The notes: generated by a model not told the origin, from the sequence alone. Counted from the first letter of the stretch, positions 7,757 through 16,386 are shown. The stretch is 64,000 bases of DNA from an uncultured Alphaproteobacteria bacterium (GCA_934277435.1 CAKQUE010000001.1:434001-498000), one strand, 5' to 3'. A program made the numbers and translations.

Positions 7757-9020
7757 TTTCCATATATCCTTGAATTTTTTCGGCGATACCGTCCAAAACC
7801 TTGGCCTCGCTGGTTGCCCAATTGTAGGCAAGGCTGCGTTTTGCTTCTAACAGTTCTTTATTGCTCAAAAGCTGATCTACCATATCAATCAAATCAACGG
7901 TTTCATCAACTTGAATAATACCGTCAGCGCGTTTGGCTCTGTTCATAGCGTCAGTAAAATTGTGCATATGCGGACCAACAATCACCGCGTCGCGGCATCG
8001 TGACGGCTCCATAAAGTTTTGTCCTCCGTGCGGAATTAGAGAACCGCCAATAAACACAATCGGGCAAAGTTCATACCAAATTCCCATTTCGCCGATAGTG
8101 TCGGCAATATAAACTTCGGTTTCGGGCTGAATCTTTTCATTGGCTGAGCGCAAAGCCGTTTTCAGCTGATATTTATCTTGCAATATATCGCGTATTTCCA
8201 CACCTCGGGTTGGATGACGAGGAGCGATAATCGTCAGCAATCCTTCATGTTTGGCACTTAGCTCTTTAAGATAACGACCGATTTTTGCTTCTTCATCACT
8301 ATGAGTCGAACTTACTAACCAAACCGGACGTTCACCGATTTCATCTTGAATTTCTTTTTTCTTTTCTTCATCTACGGGAATCGGTAGACCGGCATATTTT
8401 AAGTTGCCTAAACACATAGCGTCTTTTGCGCCGAGAGCGCGCAAGCGATAAGCGTCTTCTTCTGATTGTCCCAAACAAGCGGTAAAGCAATCCAAAATTT
8501 CTTTAATAACAAAGTCAAATTGCTGCCAGCGTTTGAATGATTTATTAGAAATTCGGCCGTTTATCAAAATCAAAGGAATGTTGCGGCGTTTAATGGTCGA
8601 AAGCATCCCCGGCCAAAATTCGGATTCAAACCAAAGAGCTATTGTTGGCTGCCAATGGCGGATAAAACGGGCGGCAAATACCGGATTGTCAATAGGTAAA
8701 TATTGGTGAAAAGCCCGCTCTGGCAGGCGTTTTGCCATAACTTCCGCCGAAGTGGTGGTGCCGGTTGTGACCATTACATGGGCATCAGTATATATTTCTA
8801 AAAGACGGTTGATTAACGGCAGCATTGAAATTGATTCGCCAACGGACGCGCCGTGCAGCCATATCAACCTTCCAGCCGGACGTGGTTTGGTTGGGCGTCC
8901 GACTCTTTCGTTGAAGCGTTTAACATCTTCTTTGCCAATTTTTTTGCGCTTTTCAATGTAGCGGCGAATGACGATTGGGTATAGAGTTCGAACCAAGGTA
9001 TTATAAATTCCGATAAACAT
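7743..9020 (-). CDS. waaA: 3-deoxy-D-manno-octulosonic acid (Kdo) transferase
   Basis: This glycosyltransferase adds Kdo from CMP-Kdo to lipid IVA at the cytoplasmic face of the inner membrane. It has an N-terminal membrane anchor, then the conserved WLHGASVGE, then a GT-B C-terminal half with GGSLIPHGGQNFMEP, the nucleotide-sugar binding signature. The length of 425 residues is normal. AAGGAA precedes the ATG. It sits directly after the acyltransferase gene at 9021 and before lpxK, forming an acyltransferase-waaA-lpxK operon. Confidence 0.95.
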   Translation of the reverse strand: MFIGIYNTLVRTLYPIVIRRYIEKRKKIGKEDVKRFNERVGRPTKPRPAGRLIWLHGASVGESISMLPLINRLLEIYTDAHVMVTTGTTTSAEVMAKRLPERAFHQYLPIDNPVFAARFIRHWQPTIALWFESEFWPGMLSTIKRRNIPLILINGRISNKSFKRWQQFDFVIKEILDCFTACLGQSEEDAYRLRALGAKDAMCLGNLKYAGLPIPVDEEKKKEIQDEIGERPVWLVSSTHSDEEAKIGRYLKELSAKHEGLLTIIAPRHPTRGVEIRDILQDKYQLKTALRSANEKIQPETEVYIADTIGEMGIWYELCPIVFIGGSLIPHGGQNFMEPSRCRDAVIVGPHMHNFTDAMNRAKRADGIIQVDETVDLIDMVDQLLSNKELLEAKRSLAYNWATSEAKVLDGIAEKIQGYMENENT

Positions 9021-9779
9021 TTATTTTCCTTCTTTTTGATTTTTTTCTGCCAACATTTGTTTGCGGCTTTTTTTAGCAACAGTGCCTTGGGGAATATATG
9101 GAATGCCCATTTCACGGTCCAATTTCCAAGTCAGTTCATTTAAGGTTGTTTCAATTTGCAGACGATATTTCTCCAGTTCTTCGGCAGTTGCTTCCGCCGG
9201 AATAAAAAACGGTTCTGTAATGCTGTACATTCCACGGCGGAAAGGCAGAGGAACCAACATTCTGTCCCAGCTTTTTTCAATAATCTTGGCGCCGGCTATG
9301 CTATAGGTGATGCCGATAATCGGCTTGCCGGATTTTTGGGCATAAAAAAGCGGGCTCATTGTCAATTTCATCCCAGGACCGCGCGGACCGTCAGGAATAA
9401 TGGCGATGCTGTTGTTTTGCTGTAAATTGCGCATTAGCTCCAACGCAGCTTCGGTAGAATTTTTATTGGTAGAACCGCTAATGTTGCCAATACCAAATTT
9501 TTTGAGGATATTTACAATCAAGCGGCCGTCACGGTGTGGAGAAACCAAAGCGTTTAACGGGCGCGATTTGTTCCAAAAATATGGCATTTCCAAGGTGCGA
9601 CCATGCCAGCCGATAACAATCATGCTGCCGTGTTTATCCAACAGCTCATAAGCCTCTTTGACGCCGTTAACCTGCCAGCGCGTGGTTAATCCCACAAATT
9701 TAAGGTATAGATAAGCCAGATTACCTATAATGGCTTCGCCTTTTTCAGATTTTAATAGATTTTTGAGCCAATCTTTCAT
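9021..9779 (-). CDS. Lysophospholipid acyltransferase family protein (DUF374-like)
   Basis: The 252-residue protein has the marks of the DUF374 branch of LPLAT acyltransferases: GWHGRTLEMP near residue 58, SPHRDGRLI near 80, and IIPDGPRGPG near 130. The position at the head of the waaA-lpxK operon suggests a role in acylating a lipid A intermediate or phospholipid. The stop and the waaA start abut. The exact substrate cannot be read from the sequence. An AAGAAA-like weak ribosome site precedes the ATG. Confidence 0.88.
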   Translation of the reverse strand: MKDWLKNLLKSEKGEAIIGNLAYLYLKFVGLTTRWQVNGVKEAYELLDKHGSMIVIGWHGRTLEMPYFWNKSRPLNALVSPHRDGRLIVNILKKFGIGNISGSTNKNSTEAALELMRNLQQNNSIAIIPDGPRGPGMKLTMSPLFYAQKSGKPIIGITYSIAGAKIIEKSWDRMLVPLPFRRGMYSITEPFFIPAEATAEELEKYRLQIETTLNELTWKLDREMGIPYIPQGTVAKKSRKQMLAEKNQKEGK

Positions 9780-9924
9780 TTTTCTTAATTATATTCCGTT
9801 ATTTGACTTGAAATTAACTACATCATACAGACTTTTTTCTTAAATACAATCTGAAAAACCAAAATATTAGGTGTTTTTTTACTCTTTTTTATGCTTTAAT
9901 AGCAGTTAACAGAAAGGAAAAAAG
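9780..9924. promoter_or_regulatory. Divergent intergenic region
   Basis: This 145-bp AT-rich spacer separates the minus-strand lipid A operon from the plus-strand oxidoreductase gene and must hold promoters for both. A TTGACT at about 9806 with TACAGA 17 bp downstream is a weak candidate for the plus strand. The AGAAAGGAAAAAAG just before 9925 is the ribosome site. Confidence 0.4.
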
Positions 9925-11097
9925 ATGAATAGACGCGTTTTGAAACCTGCTCAGCTGAAAATAGAATTGGAAAAATGTTTGCATTGTGCGGCTAAGCCTT
10001 GCTTAAAAGCTTGTCCGGTGCATTGTTCGCCGTGTGACTTTATTGCCGCGGCAAAAAATGGCGAATGGCAAAAAGCGGCGGAGCTGATTGAAAATCAGAA
10101 TCCATTGGCGCAAAGTTGTGGATTGATTTGTCCGGATAAGTTTTGCCAAAAAGCCTGTGTTAGAGCCAATTTGGATAAAGCTATAAAAATTCCGGCAGTG
10201 CAGGCGGCAATTATGCAAAAAGCGCGGGACGAAAATATGCCTTTAGCAAATGTAACAAATCCAAACGGTCAAAAAGTGGCGGTTATTGGTTCTGGTCCTG
10301 CCGGTATTGGCGCCGCGGCGGTGCTGTTGCGGCAGGGTTTTTGTGTGACTATTTTGGAAAAAAGTAACCAAATCGGCGGAGCGCTTAATTTGATACCGGC
10401 AGAGCGGTTGCCACGTGAAGTTATTGCTGCGGATTGGAAAAGAATTGCAGCTAATCCAAACTTGACGGTAAAACTTAATACTTTGGCTGATGATTATGAA
10501 ACTTTGCTGGAACAAGGTTTTGAGGCGGTTATTGTTGCGATTGGCGAGCAGACTAGACGTATGCTTAATATCGCTGGCGAAGAACTTAGTGTTTCGTATG
10601 TGGAATATCTTAGCAATCCGCAAAAGTATCAGACCAATGGTAATGTGGCTGTCGTGGGCGGCGGTGAAGTGGCGCTCGATTGCGCTTTGACGGCTAAACG
10701 GCTTGGCGGAATGGTAGAAATGTTTGTGCGCCGAGGTTTGAGCAATATGCGCATGGGGTTGGACGATTATGCTGATTTGATTTCAAACGACATCAATGTT
10801 ACCACCATGACCAGAGTTGCCAAAATAGAAAAGCAAAAAGAAAATTTATTGACAGCGTATACGATTAAAACTCGTTTTAACACTGACGGAAAATTAGAGG
10901 ATATTCCAAACACGCAAACTGCGCGGCCGGATTTTTCTTTGATTGTTTTGGCTTTAGGCAGTAGCTGCCGCGAAAATAAGATAGATAATCCGCGCGTTAT
11001 TTATGCCGGAGATTGCGTAAACGGCGGTTCAACAGCCGTTGAGGCGGTGGCTTCAGGTAAAGCGGCGGCACAGAAATTTATGGAACAAATAGCTTAG
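9925..11097 (+). CDS. GltD-like NAD(P)/FAD oxidoreductase with N-terminal Fe-S domain
   Basis: The 390-residue protein resembles glutamate synthase small subunit, NfnB/SudA and dihydropyrimidine dehydrogenase N-terminal regions. The N-terminus has two cysteine clusters (CLHCAAKPCLKACPVHC and CGLICPDKFCQKAC) for iron-sulfur centres. VIGSGPAGIGAAAVL near residue 115 is the FAD Rossmann fold and VVGGGEVALDCA near 240 the NAD(P)H-binding fold. GDCVNGGSTAVEAVASG near the end is the usual C-terminal FAD contact. No glutamate synthase large subunit is adjacent, so the electron acceptor is unknown. The stop overlaps the convergent MATE gene by 4 bp. Confidence 0.88.
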   Translation: MNRRVLKPAQLKIELEKCLHCAAKPCLKACPVHCSPCDFIAAAKNGEWQKAAELIENQNPLAQSCGLICPDKFCQKACVRANLDKAIKIPAVQAAIMQKARDENMPLANVTNPNGQKVAVIGSGPAGIGAAAVLLRQGFCVTILEKSNQIGGALNLIPAERLPREVIAADWKRIAANPNLTVKLNTLADDYETLLEQGFEAVIVAIGEQTRRMLNIAGEELSVSYVEYLSNPQKYQTNGNVAVVGGGEVALDCALTAKRLGGMVEMFVRRGLSNMRMGLDDYADLISNDINVTTMTRVAKIEKQKENLLTAYTIKTRFNTDGKLEDIPNTQTARPDFSLIVLALGSSCRENKIDNPRVIYAGDCVNGGSTAVEAVASGKAAAQKFMEQIA

Positions 11098-12485
11098 TCC
11101 ACAGGTCCTGTTTCACGCAAATGCTGTTTGATTGCGCCCATCTTCCAGCGTAGAGGGTCTTTGCTGAATTTGTTGATATAAAAGAAGTAACCGGCGGTCA
11201 CAAATAATCCGGCAGCGGTCCAAGAAATGGCACTGGCGTAGAATATGCCGGTGTAGCCCATAACTTTTGCCAAATAAATGGCGGCAAAAATACGGGTTGA
11301 AAGCTCAATGAGGCTTGATATAAACGGAACAATCGGTTTGCCCATACCTTGTACAGTGTTGCGGAAGACAAAAATCAAGCCCAAGAAAAAGTAGAATTGC
11401 GTACTGATAATCAGATATTCTTTGCCGATTTTCAAAATGTTGTTGTTGCCGTCGTTAACGAAAATTCCAATCATATTTTCTCCAACTTCGCGCATTAAAA
11501 AGAAACCAAATACGCTCAAGCCGGTAGAAATTAAAAAGGCGTATTTAGCGCCGCGGCGAATACGTGAAAGCAGACTGGCTCCCCAGTTTTGCGCCGAAAA
11601 TGTGGCCATGGCCAAACCAATAGCCATTAGCGGCTGAGTTGCCACTTGCTCAATGCGCAAAGCGGCGGCGAAAGCGGCTATAACTGACGGACCAAAGGAG
11701 TTGCATACACCTTGCACAATCAAAATACTAAATGATAGAATGGAAAATTGCAAAGCCATTGGCACGGCAATATTCAAGTGGTCGCGCATAATCTGCCAGC
11801 TGAATTTCATAAAACGGCGTTCAAGACGCAGCAGCGGAAATTTTTTCCACATATAAATATAGCATAAAATTACCGAAATTGTGTTTGCAACCAATGTTCC
11901 AAAAGCCGAACCGACAACGCCCCATTTGAAATTATTGATAAAAACAAAATTAAGCACAATATTAATCAGTGAGGAAAAGACCAGAAAATAAAGCGGGGTT
12001 TTGCTGTCACCCAGCGCGCGAATAAAACCTGACAGCAGATTGAAAGTGATAATCATTACCGCACTTAAAGAAAGTACAAACATAAACTTGTATGCGTTTG
12101 CAAAAATTTCGGCAGGTACGTTCATCAAGTGTAACAGCGGTTTTAGGCTGAATATTAGACCAAGTGTCATAACAATGCTCAAAGCTAAAGCTGCGACTAG
12201 GCTATGAAAAACCGAATATTGTACGCCATCATCGTCATGTGCGCCGAATCGCTGAGCTGTGACCACGGTTAAACCGCCGGTAAAACCAAAAGCAATCATC
12301 AAAAACACCATATAAATAGGTGCTGAGCTGCCGACTGCAGCTAAAGTTTCTGTGCCGAGCAAACGTCCGACAATTACCATGTCCGAAATTTGATATATTT
12401 GTAAAAAGAGGTTGCCCAGCAAAAGCGGAATTGCAAATTTTATAATCAAAGTCAGCGGATTGCCGGTTGTCAAATCATTAGTCAT
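11094..12485 (-). CDS. MATE family efflux transporter
   Basis: The 463-residue, 12-helix membrane protein exports organic cations or drugs in exchange for Na+ or H+. The N-terminal TTGNPLTLIIKFAIPLLLGN and QISDMVIVGRLLG are classic MATE sequence. A second MATE repeat begins near residue 240 with another AVPMALQF segment. The ATG at 12485 has GAGGT about 8 bases upstream. An upstream in-frame ATG at 12545 would add 20 polar residues and is unlikely. The substrate is unknown. The gene is separated from its neighbours by convergent overlap and a long AT-rich upstream spacer. Confidence 0.92.
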   Translation of the reverse strand: MTNDLTTGNPLTLIIKFAIPLLLGNLFLQIYQISDMVIVGRLLGTETLAAVGSSAPIYMVFLMIAFGFTGGLTVVTAQRFGAHDDDGVQYSVFHSLVAALALSIVMTLGLIFSLKPLLHLMNVPAEIFANAYKFMFVLSLSAVMIITFNLLSGFIRALGDSKTPLYFLVFSSLINIVLNFVFINNFKWGVVGSAFGTLVANTISVILCYIYMWKKFPLLRLERRFMKFSWQIMRDHLNIAVPMALQFSILSFSILIVQGVCNSFGPSVIAAFAAALRIEQVATQPLMAIGLAMATFSAQNWGASLLSRIRRGAKYAFLISTGLSVFGFFLMREVGENMIGIFVNDGNNNILKIGKEYLIISTQFYFFLGLIFVFRNTVQGMGKPIVPFISSLIELSTRIFAAIYLAKVMGYTGIFYASAISWTAAGLFVTAGYFFYINKFSKDPLRWKMGAIKQHLRETGPVD

Positions 12486-12687
12486 CTTTTTTACCTCTTT
12501 TTTATTTTCAAATCTTTTAAAATACGTGTGAGTTATAACGCACAAAATTTAAATGTAAAGAGAAAAAATAATGATTTTTTTGTAAAAACATAGCTTGAAA
12601 CGAAAAAATATTTGAGCTAATTTTTTGGATATAACAAAAGGTTAATAGATGCAGTGATAAAAAAATAAAAAAAATTGAAAAAAATGC

Positions 12688-12716
12688 TTGCTTTTTGAAT
12701 TTTTAGCGTGTATAAA
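12688..12716 (+). promoter_or_regulatory. Promoter of tRNA-Val
   Basis: TTGCTT at 12688-12693 and TATAAA at 12711-12716 have an exact 17-bp spacer and lie about 18 bp before the mature tRNA 5' end. Confidence 0.75.
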
Positions 12717-12734
12717 CATTTTTGTTGATGAGAT

Positions 12735-12810
12735 GGGCGCTTAGCTCAGCTGGAAGAGCATCTCGTTTACACCGAGAGGGTCGGGAGTTCGAGCCTCTCA
12801 GCGCCCACCA
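12735..12810 (+). tRNA. tRNA-Val (anticodon TAC)
   Basis: A complete cloverleaf: a 7-bp acceptor stem GGGCGCT/AGCGCCC, a D-arm, an anticodon stem TCTCG/CGAGA with anticodon TAC, a T-arm with TTCGAGC, and encoded CCA. It is followed by a small terminator hairpin. The last 15 bases recur exactly 200 bp downstream. Confidence 0.97.
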
Positions 12811-12880
12811 CTTAAATAGCTGCCGCAAGGCAGTTTTTTTGTTTTTAAAGCTTTGAAGCTCAAACTCCCTCGGGAGTTCG
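12796..12880 (+). repeat. Direct repeat copy 1: tRNA-Val 3' end plus terminator
   Basis: The bases from the tRNA T-stem through the terminator (12796-12854) are identical to 12996-13054. Similarity continues to about 12880, including a small AACTCCC/GGGAGTT hairpin that is conserved in form but changed in sequence in copy 2. Confidence 0.9.
12819..12840 (+). terminator. Terminator of tRNA-Val
   Basis: CTGCC-GCAA-GGCAG followed by seven T, starting about 8 bp after the tRNA CCA. An identical copy lies at 13019-13040. Confidence 0.85.
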
Positions 12881-12995
12881 TTTGCATTCGATATAAATTG
12901 CTGCGCGCAAAGCTAGTTTGGCTGGCAATTTATGAATGCTGCACCTTTCGTTGAAAAATATCCATTAAGGGATATTTTTCTGTCTCAAGCCGGTG
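12881..12995. repeat. Spacer with two hairpins between the tRNA-Val 3' copies
   Basis: One perfect inverted repeat pairs GAAAAATATCC with GGATATTTTTC around four bases. One imperfect repeat pairs GCATTCGATATAAATTGC with GCAATTTATGAATGC. No open reading frame is visible. The 13081-13195 stretch after copy 2 holds nothing I recognise except the ribosome site of the next gene. Confidence 0.6.
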
Positions 12996-13080
12996 TCTCA
13001 GCGCCCACCACTTAAATAGCTGCCGCAAGGCAGTTTTTTTGTTTTTAAAGCTTTAAGGCTCAAACTCCATCAGGAGTTCA
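12996..13080 (+). repeat. Direct repeat copy 2: tRNA-Val 3' end remnant plus terminator
   Basis: This copy contains only the last 15 bases of tRNA-Val (TCTCAGCGCCCACCA) and the terminator, without the rest of the tRNA. It has the structure expected of an attachment-site duplication at a tRNA 3' end, or of a local duplication. The 115 bp between the copies hold two inverted repeats and no gene. Confidence 0.85.
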
Positions 13081-13195
13081 TCGTAAAAGTTGGGCAGAGT
13101 AAAAAGTTATAAAAAATAGTTCTTTATCTTTACATTTTAATATCAAGAAATTATATTTTATGCAGAAATAGTTTTTGTCTTTAGAAGGAGAAAAT

Positions 13196-13720
13196 ATGAT
13201 GGATAAAAAAGAAAAAATGGAAGCGGCTAAAGAAGAGCATAAATGCTGCTGTAATAAAAACTGCGATTGCGGTTGTCAAGAGGGTAAAGAATGCACTTGT
13301 GGCTGCGGTTGTGGTTGTGGCTGCGGTTGTTGCTGCAAGAAAAAAGTTTTTAAAGTTTTGGCGGTATTGGTTATCTTTTTGGCTGGTATGGGGTTTCAGG
13401 CTTTGTTGCAATGCGGTTTTCGCTGCCCAATGAACAAGCCGCGTCCAATGCCGGTACAGATGGCTCCAATTCCGGCGATGCCTATGCCTGCTTATTCTGA
13501 CGCTCAAGGCGGTGACATCATTATTATTAATACTGATGGTTTAGCCGGTATAGAAAAGTTTTTGAAGAACAAAGGCTGTTCCAAGGATTGCGGCTGCAAA
13601 AAAATAAAACACGACCATGATCATCATTCACACAAAAAAGATAAGCATTCGGAATTTCACGCAGATAGACATGCTCATATGCCGGAACATGCGCCAATGG
13701 CACCGGAAGCGGTTAAATAA
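13196..13720 (+). CDS. Cys-cluster and His-rich single-pass membrane protein
   Basis: The 174-residue protein is not a known family to me. Residues 17-47 contain 15 cysteines, largely as alternating Cys-Gly. They are followed by KKK, a hydrophobic helix at about 51-72, a Pro/Met-rich stretch (78-100), a short ordered part, and a C-terminal His-rich tail at 139-165 (HDHDHHSH and similar). The positive-inside rule places the cysteine cluster in the cytoplasm and the His tail outside. Both ends look suited to binding soft or transition metals, which is an inference. AAGGAG precedes the ATG at 13196, and a strong terminator follows the gene. A TTG at 13175 is in frame but upstream of that site. 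Confidence 0.8.
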   Translation: MMDKKEKMEAAKEEHKCCCNKNCDCGCQEGKECTCGCGCGCGCGCCCKKKVFKVLAVLVIFLAGMGFQALLQCGFRCPMNKPRPMPVQMAPIPAMPMPAYSDAQGGDIIIINTDGLAGIEKFLKNKGCSKDCGCKKIKHDHDHHSHKKDKHSEFHADRHAHMPEHAPMAPEAVK

Positions 13721-13745
13721 TCTAGAAAAAAATCTAAATTTGAGG

Positions 13746-13775
13746 CTCCCTTACTTTGCGTGAGGGAGTTTTTTT
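13746..13775 (+). terminator. Terminator after the Cys/His protein
   Basis: CTCCCTTAC pairs with GTGAGGGAG (one G-T pair) around TTTGC, followed by seven T. Confidence 0.88.
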
Positions 13776-13860
13776 GTGACATTTATATGACAATTTTATA
13801 ACAAATTTATTTTATGTTTGCTTATTTTACAAGAGTTTGTTAGAATAATTATGGGGGAGT

Positions 13861-13887
13861 AGTCCGACTTTATATAAAGTTAGGACT
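13861..13887 (+). promoter_or_regulatory. Leader hairpin upstream of the Cys-rich exported protein
   Basis: AGTCC and ACTTT pair with AAAGT and GGACT around ATAT, 32 bp before the start codon. It could be an operator or a 5' UTR stem-loop. A perfect TAGGAGG ribosome site lies between it and the ATG. Confidence 0.5.
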
Positions 13888-13918
13888 GTATGGTTATATA
13901 ATTTTAGGAGGCTTTACG

Positions 13919-16171
13919 ATGAGCAAAATGAAGCAAATAGCGGCTTTGACGGCTATGCTGGTTGGCGTGATTATGTATGCGTCGCCTGCAAAATGTGCGG
14001 TCTGTTTTTTGCCTGATGATGACGGCAGTTGCGGCGGCGGAGATATAGAAATTTCGGACGGTAGCGGTAGCGATGACGATAAACCGGTAAAAGAATGCAG
14101 CGGTTTTACGGTTAGTGCCACAAATTATGACAAGATGAAAGATTGTTTTAATTTTACATATTGCACAAAATCAAAAACAAAAGAAGTAGTCTATAAAAAA
14201 GGGGGTAAAAAAAGCAATACCCACTGGTATCCTAATTGGAACGCTTGCTGCACAGGTGGAACAGCCTATGATTTGAGAGAAGGTAAGTGTTGTCCGGCTG
14301 GCGGCTGTGTACACGACGAATGTGACGCCCCGAAAGTATGGAGCAGCATTTTGGGTAACTGCGTATGTCCGGCTGACAGAGAAGAAAATACAACTAGTAA
14401 TACGTGTTGTCCTGTTGGCGAACACGCAGATGGTGCGATTTGTTGTCCAGATAAAAAACATAATGAAGGCGGTGAGTGTAAGTGCGACAGTAAATACAAT
14501 ACCGATAAAAATGGTAATTGCGTATTGCCGAATAACTGCACTTATGCCTATCGCCAAGCTACAACAGCAGATAGCTGTGGTTTAAAACATTTTGAAAATA
14601 CTACTAAGTGTATGGATAGCATAAATGGCTGTTTGTGTTACACTCAATTGCAGAAAGTATCATCTGTTTATGCTGGGAGCGCTGGAACTGTTATTCCACT
14701 TAACAAAATCAGCAATACGTCTGCAACTTGCATTGATGAAAACAATGTAACTAGATACCAGACAATTTGTCCAGGAACGCCAGAATCAGGATGTACTGAT
14801 AAAGATAAAGAGTTTAAGCCAAACGGCTGCGTAAGCGATACTTATAACAATGGTTTTGAAGTTAAGGGTGTTAGATGGGGTGATTGCGTTAAAAAAGAAG
14901 AAACCTGCCTTTATGAATATACTATGTTAACGACAAAAGATACAGGCGGAGTCACGGATATTAGCGGTCAATCACTTAGATATAGTAAGAATTGGAATGA
15001 TAAGTGTTATAAAGAGGGCCGTAAAATAGAAAAGACTTCTACTTGCTATGGTTATGAAGGTTCCAATGGTACTTATAGTTGTGGCGGCACTAGTGATGGA
15101 CCAAAATGCACCAATCCAGGAAGCAGTTGCAAAATTACACAGACTTGCACGATGCGCTATAATTGTCCAACTCAGGCATCTTGCGGTATAGCGGATAATC
15201 CGTCTGTTTATAGTGAAGGTATATTTGTTGGAAGTCACTGGAGCACACCTTATAACAGAATAAGTAATGCATCCGCAAGCTGCACAACAATTGATGGAGT
15301 AACAAAATATCAAACTATTTGTGAGGGAACTCCTAAACAAAAATGTGATAAAAAATTTACACCAAATAACTGCGTAAGTAGTGATTATAGCAACGGTGTT
15401 CAAGTCTTGGGTGCAGAGTGGGGAACGTGTGGTTGCGATACAGACAAAGGATATTATGATAGCATGGAAACATGCAGAAGTAATGCAAACTCTGACGGCT
15501 GTATGACATCCAATATTTATGGTTGCTATCAAACCTGCAAATCCAGAAGAGGGTATTTTTCAACCCTAGAAGACTGCAGAGATACAACCTATAGCGTTAG
15601 CTGCAATAAAACTGATGATTGTTATGAGAGAAGAATGCAAGGCTTCTTGATTAAATATGAAACAGATTTAAAACTACTAGTAGATTGTCATAGTCCTTAT
15701 TCTTACACTGTTAGGGTAAATGCGTTCTTAATGGATGTTACTAAAAATAAATATTCTGGACTAGAAGAAGCAGACAGATACTCTACAACAATTAGCGGAG
15801 AAAAACATATAGCTCTGCCTGTAGATACTTCAAAAGGATATCAATATACGGCAGGAACCTATTATCTTTGCTACCAAAGCAGCTGTTCATCATCAGGTAG
15901 TAATAATCAAAAATGTCCTAATGTTTCTGTAAAATCTGTGCAGTTACTAAAACAATCTGATTATAATGATGAATTCAATTATGATATGTGTTTTTCTGGT
16001 AGTCCAAGTTCTGCGGGTACTTTTGGTGGTAAAAAATGTGTAGCTTATGATTATTCTAGTAATAACTATGCATGCAAAAAAGTTACATTTGATGCAGGAA
16101 AAACATATAAAATAAGATTTGATATTTCATATCCTACAGCATCGTGTAGAGCTCTTACAGTAAGAGGGTGA
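13919..16171 (+). CDS. Large cysteine-rich exported protein with a duplicated module
   Basis: The 750-residue protein begins with a clear signal peptide (positive start, hydrophobic core, cleavage near SPAKC-AV). It is rich in Cys throughout, with CC pairs in residues 112-176. A module of about 100 residues occurs twice, at about 207-325 and 409-505. Both copies contain RYQTIC or KYQTIC, then EGTP or PGTP, then NGCVS or NNCVS, a Tyr-rich turn, and WGDC or WGTC. The C-terminal 180 residues look like a beta-rich domain. Export and disulfide bonding imply a surface or periplasmic role, and adhesin is a guess. I know no named family. It has its own leader hairpin and a strong terminator. Confidence 0.82.
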   Translation: MSKMKQIAALTAMLVGVIMYASPAKCAVCFLPDDDGSCGGGDIEISDGSGSDDDKPVKECSGFTVSATNYDKMKDCFNFTYCTKSKTKEVVYKKGGKKSNTHWYPNWNACCTGGTAYDLREGKCCPAGGCVHDECDAPKVWSSILGNCVCPADREENTTSNTCCPVGEHADGAICCPDKKHNEGGECKCDSKYNTDKNGNCVLPNNCTYAYRQATTADSCGLKHFENTTKCMDSINGCLCYTQLQKVSSVYAGSAGTVIPLNKISNTSATCIDENNVTRYQTICPGTPESGCTDKDKEFKPNGCVSDTYNNGFEVKGVRWGDCVKKEETCLYEYTMLTTKDTGGVTDISGQSLRYSKNWNDKCYKEGRKIEKTSTCYGYEGSNGTYSCGGTSDGPKCTNPGSSCKITQTCTMRYNCPTQASCGIADNPSVYSEGIFVGSHWSTPYNRISNASASCTTIDGVTKYQTICEGTPKQKCDKKFTPNNCVSSDYSNGVQVLGAEWGTCGCDTDKGYYDSMETCRSNANSDGCMTSNIYGCYQTCKSRRGYFSTLEDCRDTTYSVSCNKTDDCYERRMQGFLIKYETDLKLLVDCHSPYSYTVRVNAFLMDVTKNKYSGLEEADRYSTTISGEKHIALPVDTSKGYQYTAGTYYLCYQSSCSSSGSNNQKCPNVSVKSVQLLKQSDYNDEFNYDMCFSGSPSSAGTFGGKKCVAYDYSSNNYACKKVTFDAGKTYKIRFDISYPTASCRALTVRG

Positions 16172-16186
16172 TGTAGCACTTATAAA

Positions 16187-16224
16187 AAAGGCGGGGTGGA
16201 TTTATCCCCGCCTTTCGTTTTTTT
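16187..16224 (+). terminator. Terminator after the Cys-rich exported protein
   Basis: AAAGGCGGGG pairs perfectly with CCCCGCCTTT around nine bases, followed by CG and eight T. Confidence 0.93.
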
Positions 16225-16230
16225 TAACCG

Positions 16231-16276
16231 CGCCCCTTGCGGGAGAGGTCGACACGTTAGTGTCGGGTGAGGGGTA
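16231..16276. repeat. Palindromic intergenic element
   Basis: An outer CCCCT/GGGG pairing encloses a perfect CGACAC-GTTA-GTGTCG hairpin. It is noncoding and lies in a 435-bp stretch without protein genes (16172-16606). Confidence 0.5.
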
Positions 16277-16331
16277 CTTTGCGAGCTAGCCGCAAACGCT
16301 AAGACGGCGTTTTTTAGCCTCCGCTCTCGAC

Positions 16332-16386
16332 GTCATTCTTCAGTGCCTCATGCCGCTTTATAGGCTGAGGCAGACTGGAGAATCCA
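16332..16386 (+). repeat. REP-like element, forward copy
   Basis: It begins GTCATTCT and ends AGAATCCA, the layout of REP palindromes. Inner arms CAGT/ACTG and TGCCTCA/TGAGGCA form a long hairpin. Confidence 0.6.

Noticed and set aside
12796..13080. CRISPR-like array
   Set aside because: Only two copies are present, the repeats are about 85 bp and contain the tRNA 3' end, and no cas genes are visible.
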